Source of the DNA: an uncultured Porphyromonadaceae bacterium
Lineage (GTDB): Bacteria > Bacteroidota > Bacteroidia > Bacteroidales > Muribaculaceae
Direction of reading: 5' to 3'
Length of the DNA: 64,000 nucleotides
NCBI GenBank assembly: GCA_900548975.1
Contig: URMS01000003.1
Coordinates: 90,526 to 154,525, forward strand
Position 1 is the first letter of the stretch. Every line of letters starts with the position of its first letter. Under the pieces are notes generated by a model, which searched no databases, was not told where the DNA came from, and saw only the letters and a list, made by a program, of their open reading frames with translations. The position numbers and the translations under genes were made by a program. Shown here piece after piece: positions 44,401 to 51,553 of the stretch.

Positions 44401-46267
44401 CACCATAGGCAACGAAGGCGAGTACAAGCTGTCGTACACCCTCACCCTCGATCCTTCGGGTGTCGGTGAGGAACCCACCGAAGATCCCGGCGGCGGGATA
44501 GCTCCGTGGAGCAAGGCCGTACGCGCCAACACCGAGGCAAATGCCGGGGCACTTGCCGAAGGCATCGCTTCGATACGGCCCTTCGATACCTCCGACAACA
44601 TCTACGACACCCCGCAGGACTTCATTTACACAAACGCTGTGCTCTATCCGGCCGTTCCGGGCACGCAGAATGTATATAACTACGGTGCCAACTCTCTCTA
44701 CGACAAGTTCAAGGCGTCGACCCACTTTACCGCACCTGCCGAAGGCTTCAACATGAGCCATCTCTACATGCCCGTCACTCTGGCCTCGACAAGCGAGAAC
44801 GGTGTCGTTATCGCTTCCGACTACACGGTGACAATTGAGGTAGTGCTCGGTTCCGATCCTACCGGCGGGAACGTTGCCGCCAGCGGCACACTCCACATCG
44901 CCGAGCAGGCCGACAGCCGCGGCAAGTTCTATGTGATACCTCTCGAACGCAGCGTATATCTCAACCCCGGCGAAGACTTCTGCGTGGTAGCCACCTTCGA
45001 TGCCGGCGTCACAGCGCCCGCTTACCTCATCGGCAAGCAGGACGCCTACGAGCCCAACCGCTTCATGGGTTACTATGACTCCTACGGATGGTTTGACGTG
45101 GCCGCTCTCTTCAACGACCAGTACGGTTCGCTCGGCTTCATCATGACACCGCTCGAAACCGTGCCCGGCCAGCCCTGGATTTCGCTTGTGGAAACTTCGG
45201 GTGAAAACGAAGTCGAACCGGGCGAGACAGCTCAGATCAACTTCGAGATCAATCCGGCCGCCGCACGCCTCGAGAAGGGCAACAAGGCTGTTCTGGTAAT
45301 CAAGTCGAACGACCCGATGCGTCCGCTGGTCAACTTCCCCGTAGTCCTCGATCTTAACGGCGCTCCCACAGTGAGCGGTCCCGAAAGCGTGGTCTATGCC
45401 AAGGAAGGCACCACCACTACGGTACCCGTCACTGTCAGCGATCCCGATATGGACGACTACACCATCTCGTTCCAGGACGGCGCAGGCATGGCCAGGGTAG
45501 CTTCTGTCGATGCCGCCGAAGGCGATGGCGCCACCATCACCGCAGGCGATGACAACACCTGGACCGTGACCGGAGCTACCGAACCTGTCACCGTGACAGT
45601 GGAAATCGCGCCCGACTACGGACAGGCCTCCGCCGGCAACGCCTTCGTTGTCACCGCCGAAGACACGGCAGCCAAGAGCGGCTCGCTCACGGTGCGCTAT
45701 GCCGTCGAGCATGTGAACCGCGCTCCCGAGGCCGTTGAGCATGCCGTTGTCGAGGTTCCCATAGGAGGCACATCGCCTGTCATAAACTTCGCCGAACTCT
45801 TCAGCGACCCCGACGGCGACGAACTCACCTACACCTTCCAGCCCTTCAACACCGAAGCCGCCGAGGCCTATACCACCCCCTCGGGTGTTATCTTCTTCGG
45901 CAAGGCCGAGGGCACTGCCCAGGCTACCGTCACCGCCACCGACCCCGCCGGCATGACGGCAGTGGCCACCGTGCCCGTCAAGGTAATGGACATGAGCGGT
46001 ATCTCGACCGTCGACGCATCGTCGGCCATGATACAGGTAATGCCCAACCCGGTTGAAGACGTGCTTCACGCCCTCTGCGGCTTCGATGCCGACAATACCG
46101 TCTTCACGCTCTACGACGCCGCCGGCAAGGCTGTGGCCGCAGAGACCGCCGACGTCACCGCCGGCACGACTGTCGACATCGATGTGGCCTCGCTGCCTGC
46201 CGGACACTATATCCTGGTAGCTGCATGGGCCGACGGCGGTGTCACCGCCCGCGTCATCAAACGCTGA
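38465..46267 (+). CDS. Giant subtilisin-like (S8) serine protease with repeat beta domains and T9SS sorting domain
   Basis: Secreted surface protease of 2600 aa. Signal peptide HKLFVCILALAALAVGTGSV is followed by an I9-like propeptide region (about 35-150) and the S8 catalytic domain with Asp211 (IIDGGVDYQHEDL), His266 (HGTHVAGT) and Ser445 (NEGTSMATPHVSG). An Fn3-like module follows (about 515-620), then a long array of immunoglobulin-like/choice-of-anchor D (HYDIN-type) domains such as PKIVNFGSLLVGESKTLTVE and a cadherin-like region near 2290-2500 (FAELFSDPDGDELTYTF). The C-terminus IQVMPNPVEDVLHAL...GHYILVAAWADGGVT is a classical type A T9SS signal. Far larger than typical secreted subtilisins. 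Confidence 0.93.
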   Translation: MHKLFVCILALAALAVGTGSVQARETEARQTAEKPLSGVIRVKLQPEAARLVGQQPRMQAHGKIDAGTAPLSRAAAQVKAVNIRPMLPYNAKFAAQRAKYGLDRWYVVEFDHSVDADQARKIFAGAAGVEKSEAIVPMELKEGTGGFVSTTRPPMKASAADYRFNDPQLPAQWHYQNFGTLPGSVAGADINLFEAWSVTTGSPKVLVAIIDGGVDYQHEDLAQNMFVNEAELNGTPGVDDDGNGYVDDIYGYNFCTMSGEIYPHSHGTHVAGTVAAVNNNGIGVSGVAGGDGSKDSGVRMISCQVFESRSGTPQGDFAQAIVYAAEMGATIAQCSWGWGDPGYCEQAVIDAIDYFTETARSEVMTGGLCIFATGNNGGTGDYWPACYDKVVSVAAMTNDLLPASYSNYGEWVDIIAPGGLLDYGEANGVLSTLPNNSYGYNEGTSMATPHVSGIAALILSKYGSPTFVNESLRTQLLTSVNDFYGYGNNSRFEGNYGVGYIDAGKALVMGDGTAPSPVSDFVVSAAQDYMVLDWTIPASADGTVHHHIVYYSTEPFTAQSDLSKLSSSVADTKFLTSGAHFTHEIGGLQPMTTYYVAVAAVNRWGASSELSPVKSVTTNAGPEMTVDQATLSMTSAKGSPVASASFNIGNSADGILRWSAGTRTVSVRTASAARPMAGTVKPYAGSLGSSKVRTYSVVSGDYETADYPVNFTYGTDPWAYIGDTDRSLPNSMAQWFRVDASEYPEGFNLTHIVIDGANAVNPVIQIYKGDASISSATLLKNVTYSYFAFNYPVTLDEQLYFAPGESFWIVVHFEGNQEGYPLSMHLADKEGTAQYSFMSNDMGRTWTQLSAALRGSVYESQAENMTWGITARSANPDWSQVLELSPASGTVRKGETQTVTVSADGSHLVNGTYNLKVLLDTNEGSGSQHSVPVTYTVSGNEPEVVTPKIVNFGSLLVGESKTLTVELYNRGFGSFRGSQWGAGLYQDKITCTSEHFKGPEYVQSGFPARSRVTVDLTYEPKSSGSHTGSVVFTDADGREVRVLVQGVATDPAKLVLDPAIVDAGTLDVADAPSKVSFKIKNEGKYPLEFVFPRFSDETIDGQTAANHKFGYTVSSTLEGYTPFEYDGNPAVIGATDISSQFSDDVYVSQPVSMGFKFPYYGQSYEKVYISSYGALMFVPNEDNFWPPLTPGANGVRGTGLISAYGSQMRMGPNSRIEYAKAYGKFVVRFVDVLAVVYDQEYLPVSYHMTLASNGDIEIFYDDYTPDFMFQGGSNLFCGINDLECSDCVVVTSADMSDYWGNEEVTPDNSRFRSFGTGTAVKFSAPKPSFVSALSVPYGMVTPGESIEITATVGATADMNAGPTFNNLALVTNDPAPAYSFVRFDAVITGESLVAAAELENDNIDLGEVFRTAEVKTPVTVKNTGHDALEVTAVTVENGKLSTDIAVPFTLEAGMARDIVVTVPTDAEGSVSDIVTVVTSAGTVKANVKAKVIGCPEASLSFNEVTETVAAFTPLHKDLTVTNNGNETLLYSIAPNPMASLALPYNAKATTSYTYTSSLDSGDVAFEWEDIETNGLGEHYGISYYMLHDYVAVELPFTFTFYGKEYDAMYIYNTGFISFTYRHDDKLWPEPPADFPGGSVYTNIIAPYWGLHSMDETRTAGTYHYVTDDRAVVSFMEYGNSMNLGVCFQVILEKDGSFKFQYKAANEYAVIYNLFGLGGICDADGQNFIKLPERTMQFNQAVSFSPVVLSPVAPGKSETIGLDFNTRRMAGNYTGSLTVSTNVPGNEKISIPVDLTLTGEAKPVWPADITLENVLGYRSTDYSDPLVQMGACYAASFTVGNEGTAEFTIDNIEVGGPTIYDEWFDMEMPVFMLMAYTSEIDWITGEPTGNKMWSQYQPGMPISVGRDGVQFSVPMMECEFWMTPGTYDVPMTIQYTADGEPGEKTVKVQFVVTPAPAMTLSAEEIGVKAADETSIIKESLTIGNEGEYKLSYTLTLDPSGVGEEPTEDPGGGIAPWSKAVRANTEANAGALAEGIASIRPFDTSDNIYDTPQDFIYTNAVLYPAVPGTQNVYNYGANSLYDKFKASTHFTAPAEGFNMSHLYMPVTLASTSENGVVIASDYTVTIEVVLGSDPTGGNVAASGTLHIAEQADSRGKFYVIPLERSVYLNPGEDFCVVATFDAGVTAPAYLIGKQDAYEPNRFMGYYDSYGWFDVAALFNDQYGSLGFIMTPLETVPGQPWISLVETSGENEVEPGETAQINFEINPAAARLEKGNKAVLVIKSNDPMRPLVNFPVVLDLNGAPTVSGPESVVYAKEGTTTTVPVTVSDPDMDDYTISFQDGAGMARVASVDAAEGDGATITAGDDNTWTVTGATEPVTVTVEIAPDYGQASAGNAFVVTAEDTAAKSGSLTVRYAVEHVNRAPEAVEHAVVEVPIGGTSPVINFAELFSDPDGDELTYTFQPFNTEAAEAYTTPSGVIFFGKAEGTAQATVTATDPAGMTAVATVPVKVMDMSGISTVDASSAMIQVMPNPVEDVLHALCGFDADNTVFTLYDAAGKAVAAETADVTAGTTVDIDVASLPAGHYILVAAWADGGVTARVIKR

Positions 46268-46387
46268 CCCGCATAATCCGAAATCTTTCCGACCGGCACG
46301 CCGCCCCGCGCAGCGTGCCGGTCTTTATATATGGTGCGAATTTTGTCCATATGGTGCAGGAAGGTTGCATCGGTGAGATTTTTTTCC

Positions 46388-46395
46388 TATTTTTG
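46388..46395 (+). promoter_or_regulatory. Promoter TTG-N20-TATTTTTG upstream of the RsmI-like gene
   Basis: TATTTTTG at 46388-46395 with TTG at 46365-46367 and a 20-nt spacer, 22 nt before ATG 46418. It lies within an upstream extension of the reading frame, fixing the start downstream. Confidence 0.7.
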
Positions 46396-46417
46396 CCAAA
46401 AATGCATCGGACCTTAT

Positions 46418-47125
46418 ATGTCAACCGGTAAATTATATCTTTTCCCGTCGTTCCTGGCCCCTGTGAAACCCGAAGACGTCTTTCCTGCCGCCAACATAGC
46501 CCTGTTGTCGGAGGTGAAATACTTCGTGGTAGAGGAGCTGCGCACCGCGCGCCGCTTTCTCAAGGCCTGCGACCGCAACATCGACATAGACACGCTGCAT
46601 TTCGACGTCCTCAACGAGCACACCGATCCCGGTGCTGTCGCCGCCATGCTCGAGCCGGCTCTGGCCGGGCACGACATGGGCCTTATCAGCGAAGCCGGCT
46701 GTCCGGCCGTGGCCGACCCCGGCGCCGATCTGGTAGCCGTGGCCGCCCGCAAAGGCGTGGAGATCGTACCGCTGGTAGGGCCGTCGAGCATACTGCTGTC
46801 GCTCATGGCATCGGGCTTCAACGGACAGAGCTTCGCATTCCTGGGCTATCTGCCCTTCGACGGAGCGAAGCGCACGGCGGCTTTCAAGGACATGGAGCGG
46901 GCCATCCGCCGGGGGCAGACGCAGATTTTCATCGAAACGCCCTACCGCAACCGGCGCCTCATCGACGAGCTCGCGGCGGCATTCCCGCCGCAGATGCTTC
47001 TGTGCGTGGCCTGCGACCTCACCGGCCCCACACAGTCGATACGCACCATGCCGCTGTCGCAGTGGCGCAAGGACACGACCGACTACAGCAAACGACCCGC
47101 TATTTTCCTTTTATACCACAGTTGA
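46418..47125 (+). CDS. RsmI-like SAM-dependent methyltransferase
   Basis: Tetrapyrrole-methylase-fold protein related to RsmI, the 16S rRNA C1402 ribose methyltransferase, 235 aa. The start at 46418 (MSTGKLYLFPSFLAP) follows a promoter at 46388. Motifs are MGLISEAGCPAVADPGADLV and VPLVGPSSILLSLMASGFNG, then FLGYLPFDGAKR and IFIETPYRNRRLIDEL. It matches the RsmI-paralogue class common in Bacteroidetes and is shorter than E. coli RsmI, so exact substrate is uncertain. Confidence 0.88.
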   Translation: MSTGKLYLFPSFLAPVKPEDVFPAANIALLSEVKYFVVEELRTARRFLKACDRNIDIDTLHFDVLNEHTDPGAVAAMLEPALAGHDMGLISEAGCPAVADPGADLVAVAARKGVEIVPLVGPSSILLSLMASGFNGQSFAFLGYLPFDGAKRTAAFKDMERAIRRGQTQIFIETPYRNRRLIDELAAAFPPQMLLCVACDLTGPTQSIRTMPLSQWRKDTTDYSKRPAIFLLYHS

Positions 47126-47130
47126 ACGCC

Positions 47131-48096
47131 ATGACGCGACGACGACAGAAATACCGCCAGCGAAGCTTCCCCGACGATACACCGGGGCTCTTCGACCTCC
47201 CCGACGAGGCCGGCGATACGTCGCTGGAAGCGCTGGCACCCGAGACGCTGGCGCTTCCGGAGAAACTGCGTTTCATGTCGTTCGGCAGCGGCAGCAGCGG
47301 CAACTGCTCGTACATAGGCACCGCTTCGTGCGGGCTGCTGGTCGACGCCGGCTGCGACAACAACCGCGTCATAGCCGAATTAGCCGCCAACAGCATCGAC
47401 CCGGCCACCATACAGGGCATACTGCTGACCCACGACCACGGCGACCACGTGCGCTACGCCTACGCCATCCTGCGCCGCTTCAGGCACATGCGCCTGTTCG
47501 CCACCCCCAAGGCCATGACCGGACTGCTGCGCCGCCACAGTATGTCGCGCCGCATAAAAGACTACCACACGCCCATATACAAGGAATTCCCATTTACCAT
47601 CGGCCCCATGACAATAACGGCATTCGAGACAAGCCACGACGGCACCGACAATGCCGGCTTCCATATCGAATGCGGCGACACGACCTTTGTCATAGCCACC
47701 GACACCGGCACCATCACAGCACGGGCCGACTACTACATACGCCGTGCGCGCCACCTGATGATAGAGGCCAACTACGACGCCGAGATGCTGCGCAACGGCC
47801 ACTATCCGGTCTATCTCAAAGCCCGCATCGCCTCTACCTCGGGCCATATGGACAATGCCGACACAGCCCGCTACCTGGCCGCCGTGACACCCTCGACAGG
47901 CTTCCGCCGCATATTCCTGTGCCATCTGAGCCAGGACAACAACACGCCGCAGAAGGCACTTGCGGCCGTGCGCACCGCCCTCGAGGAAGCCGGGGTCGAC
48001 ATCGCCCCCTCGGCAATCGCGGCCGCCCACGACCTGCGCCTGCACATCGCCGTGCTGCCGCGGCTCGAATCGTCGCCGCTAATTGTACTTCCATAG
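47131..48096 (+). CDS. MBL-fold metallo-hydrolase (WalJ/YycJ-like)
   Basis: Metallo-beta-lactamase-fold hydrolase, 321 aa. The ATG at 47131 follows the RsmI-like gene by 5 bp. After a basic, disordered N-terminus, the core begins RFMSFGSGSSGNCSYIG and has the metal motif LLTHDHGDHV, then FETSHDGTDNAGF and IATDTGTITA. The pattern fits the YycJ/WalJ family, thought to be a nuclease or linked to cell-wall/DNA damage response; substrate is not determinable here. The stop abuts the coaD ATG without a gap. Confidence 0.9.
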   Translation: MTRRRQKYRQRSFPDDTPGLFDLPDEAGDTSLEALAPETLALPEKLRFMSFGSGSSGNCSYIGTASCGLLVDAGCDNNRVIAELAANSIDPATIQGILLTHDHGDHVRYAYAILRRFRHMRLFATPKAMTGLLRRHSMSRRIKDYHTPIYKEFPFTIGPMTITAFETSHDGTDNAGFHIECGDTTFVIATDTGTITARADYYIRRARHLMIEANYDAEMLRNGHYPVYLKARIASTSGHMDNADTARYLAAVTPSTGFRRIFLCHLSQDNNTPQKALAAVRTALEEAGVDIAPSAIAAAHDLRLHIAVLPRLESSPLIVLP

Positions 48097-48540
48097 ATGA
48101 AACCAGCACTTTTCCCCGGTTCTTTCCGCCCCTTCACCCGCGGACATGCCGACATCGTGGAGCGCGCGCTCGCACTGTTCGGCCATGTGGTGATAGCTGC
48201 GGGCGTAAATGCCTCCAAGCCCGCGGGCGACATCGAGGCCGATCTGGCGCCCATACGCGCTCTCTACGCCGGCGATGACCGCGTGCGCGTCGAGGCATTC
48301 TCCGGTCTCACAGCCGAATACGCACGCAGCATCGGCGCCGCATGCATAGTCCGCGGCGTACGCTCGCTCAGGGACTACGAGTACGAACGCGACATGGCCG
48401 ACGTGAACCGACAACTTTCGGGCATCGAAACCGTTATATTATTCAGTAGGCCCGAACTGGGAGCCATATCGTCGAGCCTCGTTCGCGAACTCGCCGCCTA
48501 TGGCGTCGATACAACTCCTTATCTGCCCCGAAGAAAATGA
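48097..48540 (+). CDS. coaD: Phosphopantetheine adenylyltransferase CoaD
   Basis: Transfers AMP from ATP to 4'-phosphopantetheine in coenzyme A synthesis, 147 aa. The nucleotidyltransferase motif is FPGSFRPFTRGHADIVERA (TxGH variant); RGVRSLRDYEYERDMADVNR and the C-terminal ISSSLVREL motif are intact. It overlaps the S41 protease gene by four bases (ATGA). Confidence 0.96.
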   Translation: MKPALFPGSFRPFTRGHADIVERALALFGHVVIAAGVNASKPAGDIEADLAPIRALYAGDDRVRVEAFSGLTAEYARSIGAACIVRGVRSLRDYEYERDMADVNRQLSGIETVILFSRPELGAISSSLVRELAAYGVDTTPYLPRRK

Positions 48541-50144
48541 AAAAAATACTGCTTGCTCTTGCCGCCGTTGCAGCCCTGTCGGCTCCGGCACAGGAATTGA
48601 CCCCTGAAACAAAACTCCGCATGGCCAACCATGTGATAGAGAATTTCTATGTGGAGGATGTCAACTCCGACACCATCGTCACCGAGGCCATCAAGGCCAT
48701 GCTCAAGACTCTCGACCCCCACTCGGCCTACACCTCGCCGGCCGAGACAAAGGAATTCACCACTCCGCTCGAGGGTAAATTCAGCGGCATAGGCATACAG
48801 TTCAATATGCTCGAGGACACCGTGTATGTGATACAGACCATAACGGGCGGCCCCTCGCAGAAAGTGGGCATCATGCCGGGCGACCGCATCATCAGCGCCA
48901 ACGACGCCGTACTTGCCGGCAAAAAGATGGTCAACACCGACGTGATGAAGCATCTGCGCGGCCCCAAGGGCTCGGTGGTGGATCTGAAGGTGAAACGCGC
49001 CGCCGATACAATAGCTTTCCGCGTGGTCCGCGACGACATTCCCCTCTACAGCGTCGACGAGACTTTCATGGCCGACCCGACCACGGGCTACATACGCATC
49101 ACCCGCTTTGCCGAGGACACGGGCACCGAGGTGCGCAAGGCCATAGCCTCGCTTAAAAAGCGCGGCATGAAAAATCTGATTATCGACCTGTCGGACAACG
49201 GCGGCGGCTACCTCGGGGCTGCCTTCGAGGTAGCAGGCGAATTTCTGCCCAAGGGGACATCAGTGGTAAGCACCGCCGGACGCCGCTCGCCCGAGCATGT
49301 GTTCCGCACCGAGAACACACCGTCGTTCCCCGACGGACGCGTGGTCATAATAACCAACCAGCTGTCGGCATCGGCCGCCGAGATTCTCTCGGGCGCCATT
49401 CAGGACAACGACCGCGGCCTCATCGTAGGCCGCCGCACCTTCGGCAAGGGCCTGGTACAGCGTCCGTTCCCCTTCCCAGACGGCTCGATGATACGACTTA
49501 CGGTATCGCGCTACTATACCCCCTCGGGACGCTGCATACAGAAGCACTACGACAAGGGACACTCCGAAGAGTACTATCTCGACATGTACAACCGCCTCAA
49601 CAGCGGCGAACTGTGGAGCGCCGACAGCATACAGCGCCCCGATTCGCTCAAATACTATACGCTGAAAAACAAACGCCCCGTCTACGGCGGCGGCGGCATT
49701 ATCCCCGACGTATTCGTGCCGGCCGACACATCGCGCTACAGCGTGTACTACCGCGACCTCATAGCCCGCAACATAGTGAACCGCACCTGCATAAACTATG
49801 TCGACGCCCACCGCGCCGAGCTTAAGCAGGAATATCCCGACGACGACGATTTCCAGAAACGGTTCACTCTCCCGCAGGAGCTTGTCGACAAGCTCATAGC
49901 TTCGGCCACCGAAGCGAAGATAGAGTTCAACGAGGAGCAGTGGAACCGCTCCAAGGATGTGGTGGAAGCAATAATGAAAGGTCTTATCGCCCGCGACCTG
50001 TATGAGGACGGCTCGTACTACCGGCCCCTCAGCGGACTCAACCCCGACTTCAGGCAGGCGCTGAGCCTTATCAACGACCCCGACCGCTACGACGCCGTGC
50101 TGCGCGGCGACCCCGATCCGGCTCTCAGCCCAGCAGCCGAGTGA
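48537..50144 (+). CDS. S41 family C-terminal processing protease (CtpA-like)
   Basis: Periplasmic serine protease of the tail-specific family, 535 aa, with signal peptide KKILLALAAVAALSAPAQ. A PDZ domain (GIGIQFNMLEDTVYVIQTI; KVGIMPGDRIISANDA) precedes the S41 core with IIDLSDNGGGYLGAAFEVA, the catalytic Ser in NQLSASAAEILSGA (Ser279) and the catalytic Lys in FGKGLVQ (Lys304); this 25-residue spacing is the family norm. Its end overlaps by 20 bp, tail to tail, with the next minus-strand gene. Confidence 0.94.
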   Translation: MKKILLALAAVAALSAPAQELTPETKLRMANHVIENFYVEDVNSDTIVTEAIKAMLKTLDPHSAYTSPAETKEFTTPLEGKFSGIGIQFNMLEDTVYVIQTITGGPSQKVGIMPGDRIISANDAVLAGKKMVNTDVMKHLRGPKGSVVDLKVKRAADTIAFRVVRDDIPLYSVDETFMADPTTGYIRITRFAEDTGTEVRKAIASLKKRGMKNLIIDLSDNGGGYLGAAFEVAGEFLPKGTSVVSTAGRRSPEHVFRTENTPSFPDGRVVIITNQLSASAAEILSGAIQDNDRGLIVGRRTFGKGLVQRPFPFPDGSMIRLTVSRYYTPSGRCIQKHYDKGHSEEYYLDMYNRLNSGELWSADSIQRPDSLKYYTLKNKRPVYGGGGIIPDVFVPADTSRYSVYYRDLIARNIVNRTCINYVDAHRAELKQEYPDDDDFQKRFTLPQELVDKLIASATEAKIEFNEEQWNRSKDVVEAIMKGLIARDLYEDGSYYRPLSGLNPDFRQALSLINDPDRYDAVLRGDPDPALSPAAE

Positions 50145-50574
50145 CCTGATTGCCCGGCCTTACATTGATAGAGAAGGCGGCACTGCGTCCTGTGGCCTCG
50201 CTGCGGTACTGCACGTGGTAGCGCTCGGAGCCCAGACAGTCGACACAGGCATAGGCTGTGGTGGCCTCGGCAGCGCCGCGCGCGCCGGCCGTGAGGCGCT
50301 CTTCGACGGTGACATCGAAGCCTATGATCTTTACCGCCAGGCTATAGGCGCCGGCCATGGTGACGCCGGTGAGGCCGTAGCGGTATATATCGAGGCGCCC
50401 GCGGTTGTCGACCCGCACCAGAATACACGGCTGCGACGGTTCGCCGCCCTCCATCAGTTCGCCCGCATAGAGGAAGGTACGCGCCTCGCCTTTGTGGCGC
50501 GGCATGGCCGCAAGGCCGATTACAGCGGCCGCCACAAATACGGCCACGACATAGAACTCGATACTACCGAACAT
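50125..50574 (-). CDS. Small membrane-anchored hypothetical protein
   Basis: Unrecognised protein, 149 aa. The start at 50574 (MFGSIEFYVVAVFVAAAVIG) was chosen because a minus-strand promoter box lies at 50594-50601, inside the longer frame. One N-terminal membrane segment is followed by a beta-rich region (EARTFLYAGELMEGGE; YHVQYRSEATGRSAAFSINV) that probably faces the periplasm or cytoplasm. The 3' end overlaps the S41 protease gene by 20 bp. Confidence 0.72.
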   Translation of the reverse strand: MFGSIEFYVVAVFVAAAVIGLAAMPRHKGEARTFLYAGELMEGGEPSQPCILVRVDNRGRLDIYRYGLTGVTMAGAYSLAVKIIGFDVTVEERLTAGARGAAEATTAYACVDCLGSERYHVQYRSEATGRSAAFSINVRPGNQVTRLLG

Positions 50575-50593
50575 CTGTTTCTCTTTTTTTGTG

Positions 50594-50601
50594 CAAAGAT
50601 A
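50594..50601 (-). promoter_or_regulatory. Minus-strand promoter box TATCTTTG
   Basis: Read on the minus strand, TATCTTTG fits TAnnTTTG and lies 19 nt before the start at 50574. It is back to back with the plus-strand box at 50680. Confidence 0.6.
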
Positions 50602-50679
50602 ATCCAAAGCCTCCTGTCTTTTTGAATAAAAGGCCAATAATTACTCCGAAAGGAGACTATGGCTCATTGTTTTTTTGCG

Positions 50680-50687
50680 TACTTTTG
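50680..50687 (+). promoter_or_regulatory. Promoter -7 box TACTTTTG close to a start codon
   Basis: TACTTTTG ends 5 nt before ATG 50693, so the transcript could be leaderless or the start could lie further downstream. No clear -33 element at the usual spacing. Confidence 0.55.
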
Positions 50688-50692
50688 CACTT

Positions 50693-51553
50693 ATGCTACG
50701 AAAACACATCACCTTATGCAAGCGCTGCTGTGTTGCAGCCGTCTTCTTCCTGGCCGCACTGGCCGCGGGAGCACAGATTCTTGTCACGGGCGGCGGCGAA
50801 CCGATGGACGCCGACAGTGTGAAACGCGACTTTTCGAACCAGCCCTACTTCGGCCTGTATAAAGACAATTACTTTATATTCGGCCCCTCGGTAGGCCCCA
50901 AAGCGACCAAACAGAACACCAATATCAAGTTCCAGATATCGGTGGCACAGAGGCTCACACGCTCCACACTGCCCTGGGGCACATATCTGTATCTGTTCTA
51001 CACTCAGAAGTGCTTCTGGAACGTGCTCGAAAACTCCATGCCTATGACCGACCTCAATTTCAACCCGGGCATAGGCCTCACCAAGCCGCTCTTTGTCAAG
51101 AACCGGTACATAGGCAAGCTCACATTCATGATCGAGCACGAAAGCAACGGCCGCGACAGCATACAGTCGCGCTCGTGGAACCGCGTGGCGCTCGCCGCCA
51201 ACGTGTTCGTGACCAAGAACCTGATGGTGCACGGCAAGATATGGGCGCCCATAGTCGACGGCGAGAACAACCGCGATATCGTCGACTACTGCGGCTTCTG
51301 GCAGGCCGGCGTACAGGTGGTGAGCGACAACCGTCGATTCAGCGGCGGAATCACCATGGTAAAAAGAAAAGGATGGAACCTCAACGCCAACGTCATCATA
51401 GACCTGTCGTACCGTATTTTCAAACGCGACAACCAGTTCCTGTTCCTACAATACTACAACGGCTACGGCGAGGGTCTGCTGGAATACAATAAATTCCACT
51501 CGCAGCTGCGTATAGGCCTACTCATCAAACCCAAACTATTCAGCGATTTCTGA
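50693..51553 (+). CDS. Outer membrane phospholipase A (OMPLA-like)
   Basis: Probable outer-membrane phospholipase A1, a beta-barrel enzyme that hydrolyses membrane phospholipids, 286 aa. The ATG at 50693 gives a signal peptide (CCVAAVFFLAALAAGAQ); a TTG upstream is within the promoter and is rejected. The catalytic triad is visible as HESNGR (His149, Ser151) and Asn163 in RSWNR, with spacings equal to E. coli PldA. Amphipathic strands follow to the C-terminal aromatic region ending LFSDF. The stop overlaps the next ATG (TGATG). Confidence 0.9.
   Translation: MLRKHITLCKRCCVAAVFFLAALAAGAQILVTGGGEPMDADSVKRDFSNQPYFGLYKDNYFIFGPSVGPKATKQNTNIKFQISVAQRLTRSTLPWGTYLYLFYTQKCFWNVLENSMPMTDLNFNPGIGLTKPLFVKNRYIGKLTFMIEHESNGRDSIQSRSWNRVALAANVFVTKNLMVHGKIWAPIVDGENNRDIVDYCGFWQAGVQVVSDNRRFSGGITMVKRKGWNLNANVIIDLSYRIFKRDNQFLFLQYYNGYGEGLLEYNKFHSQLRIGLLIKPKLFSDF

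Noticed and set aside
42869..46207. Very long antisense open frame (1112 codons) opposite the giant protease gene
   Set aside because: It is a mirror of a GC-rich coding strand: composition is Gly/Val/Arg/His-heavy, no domain motif appears, and the plus-strand gene has clear catalytic motifs. The same holds for the long antisense frames at 40160-42739, 32308-33984, 14005-16032 and 57281-59398.
50675..50692. TTG start at 50675 for the OMPLA-like protein
   Set aside because: It lies on or upstream of the -7 promoter box 50680-50687; ATG 50693 gives a full signal peptide.
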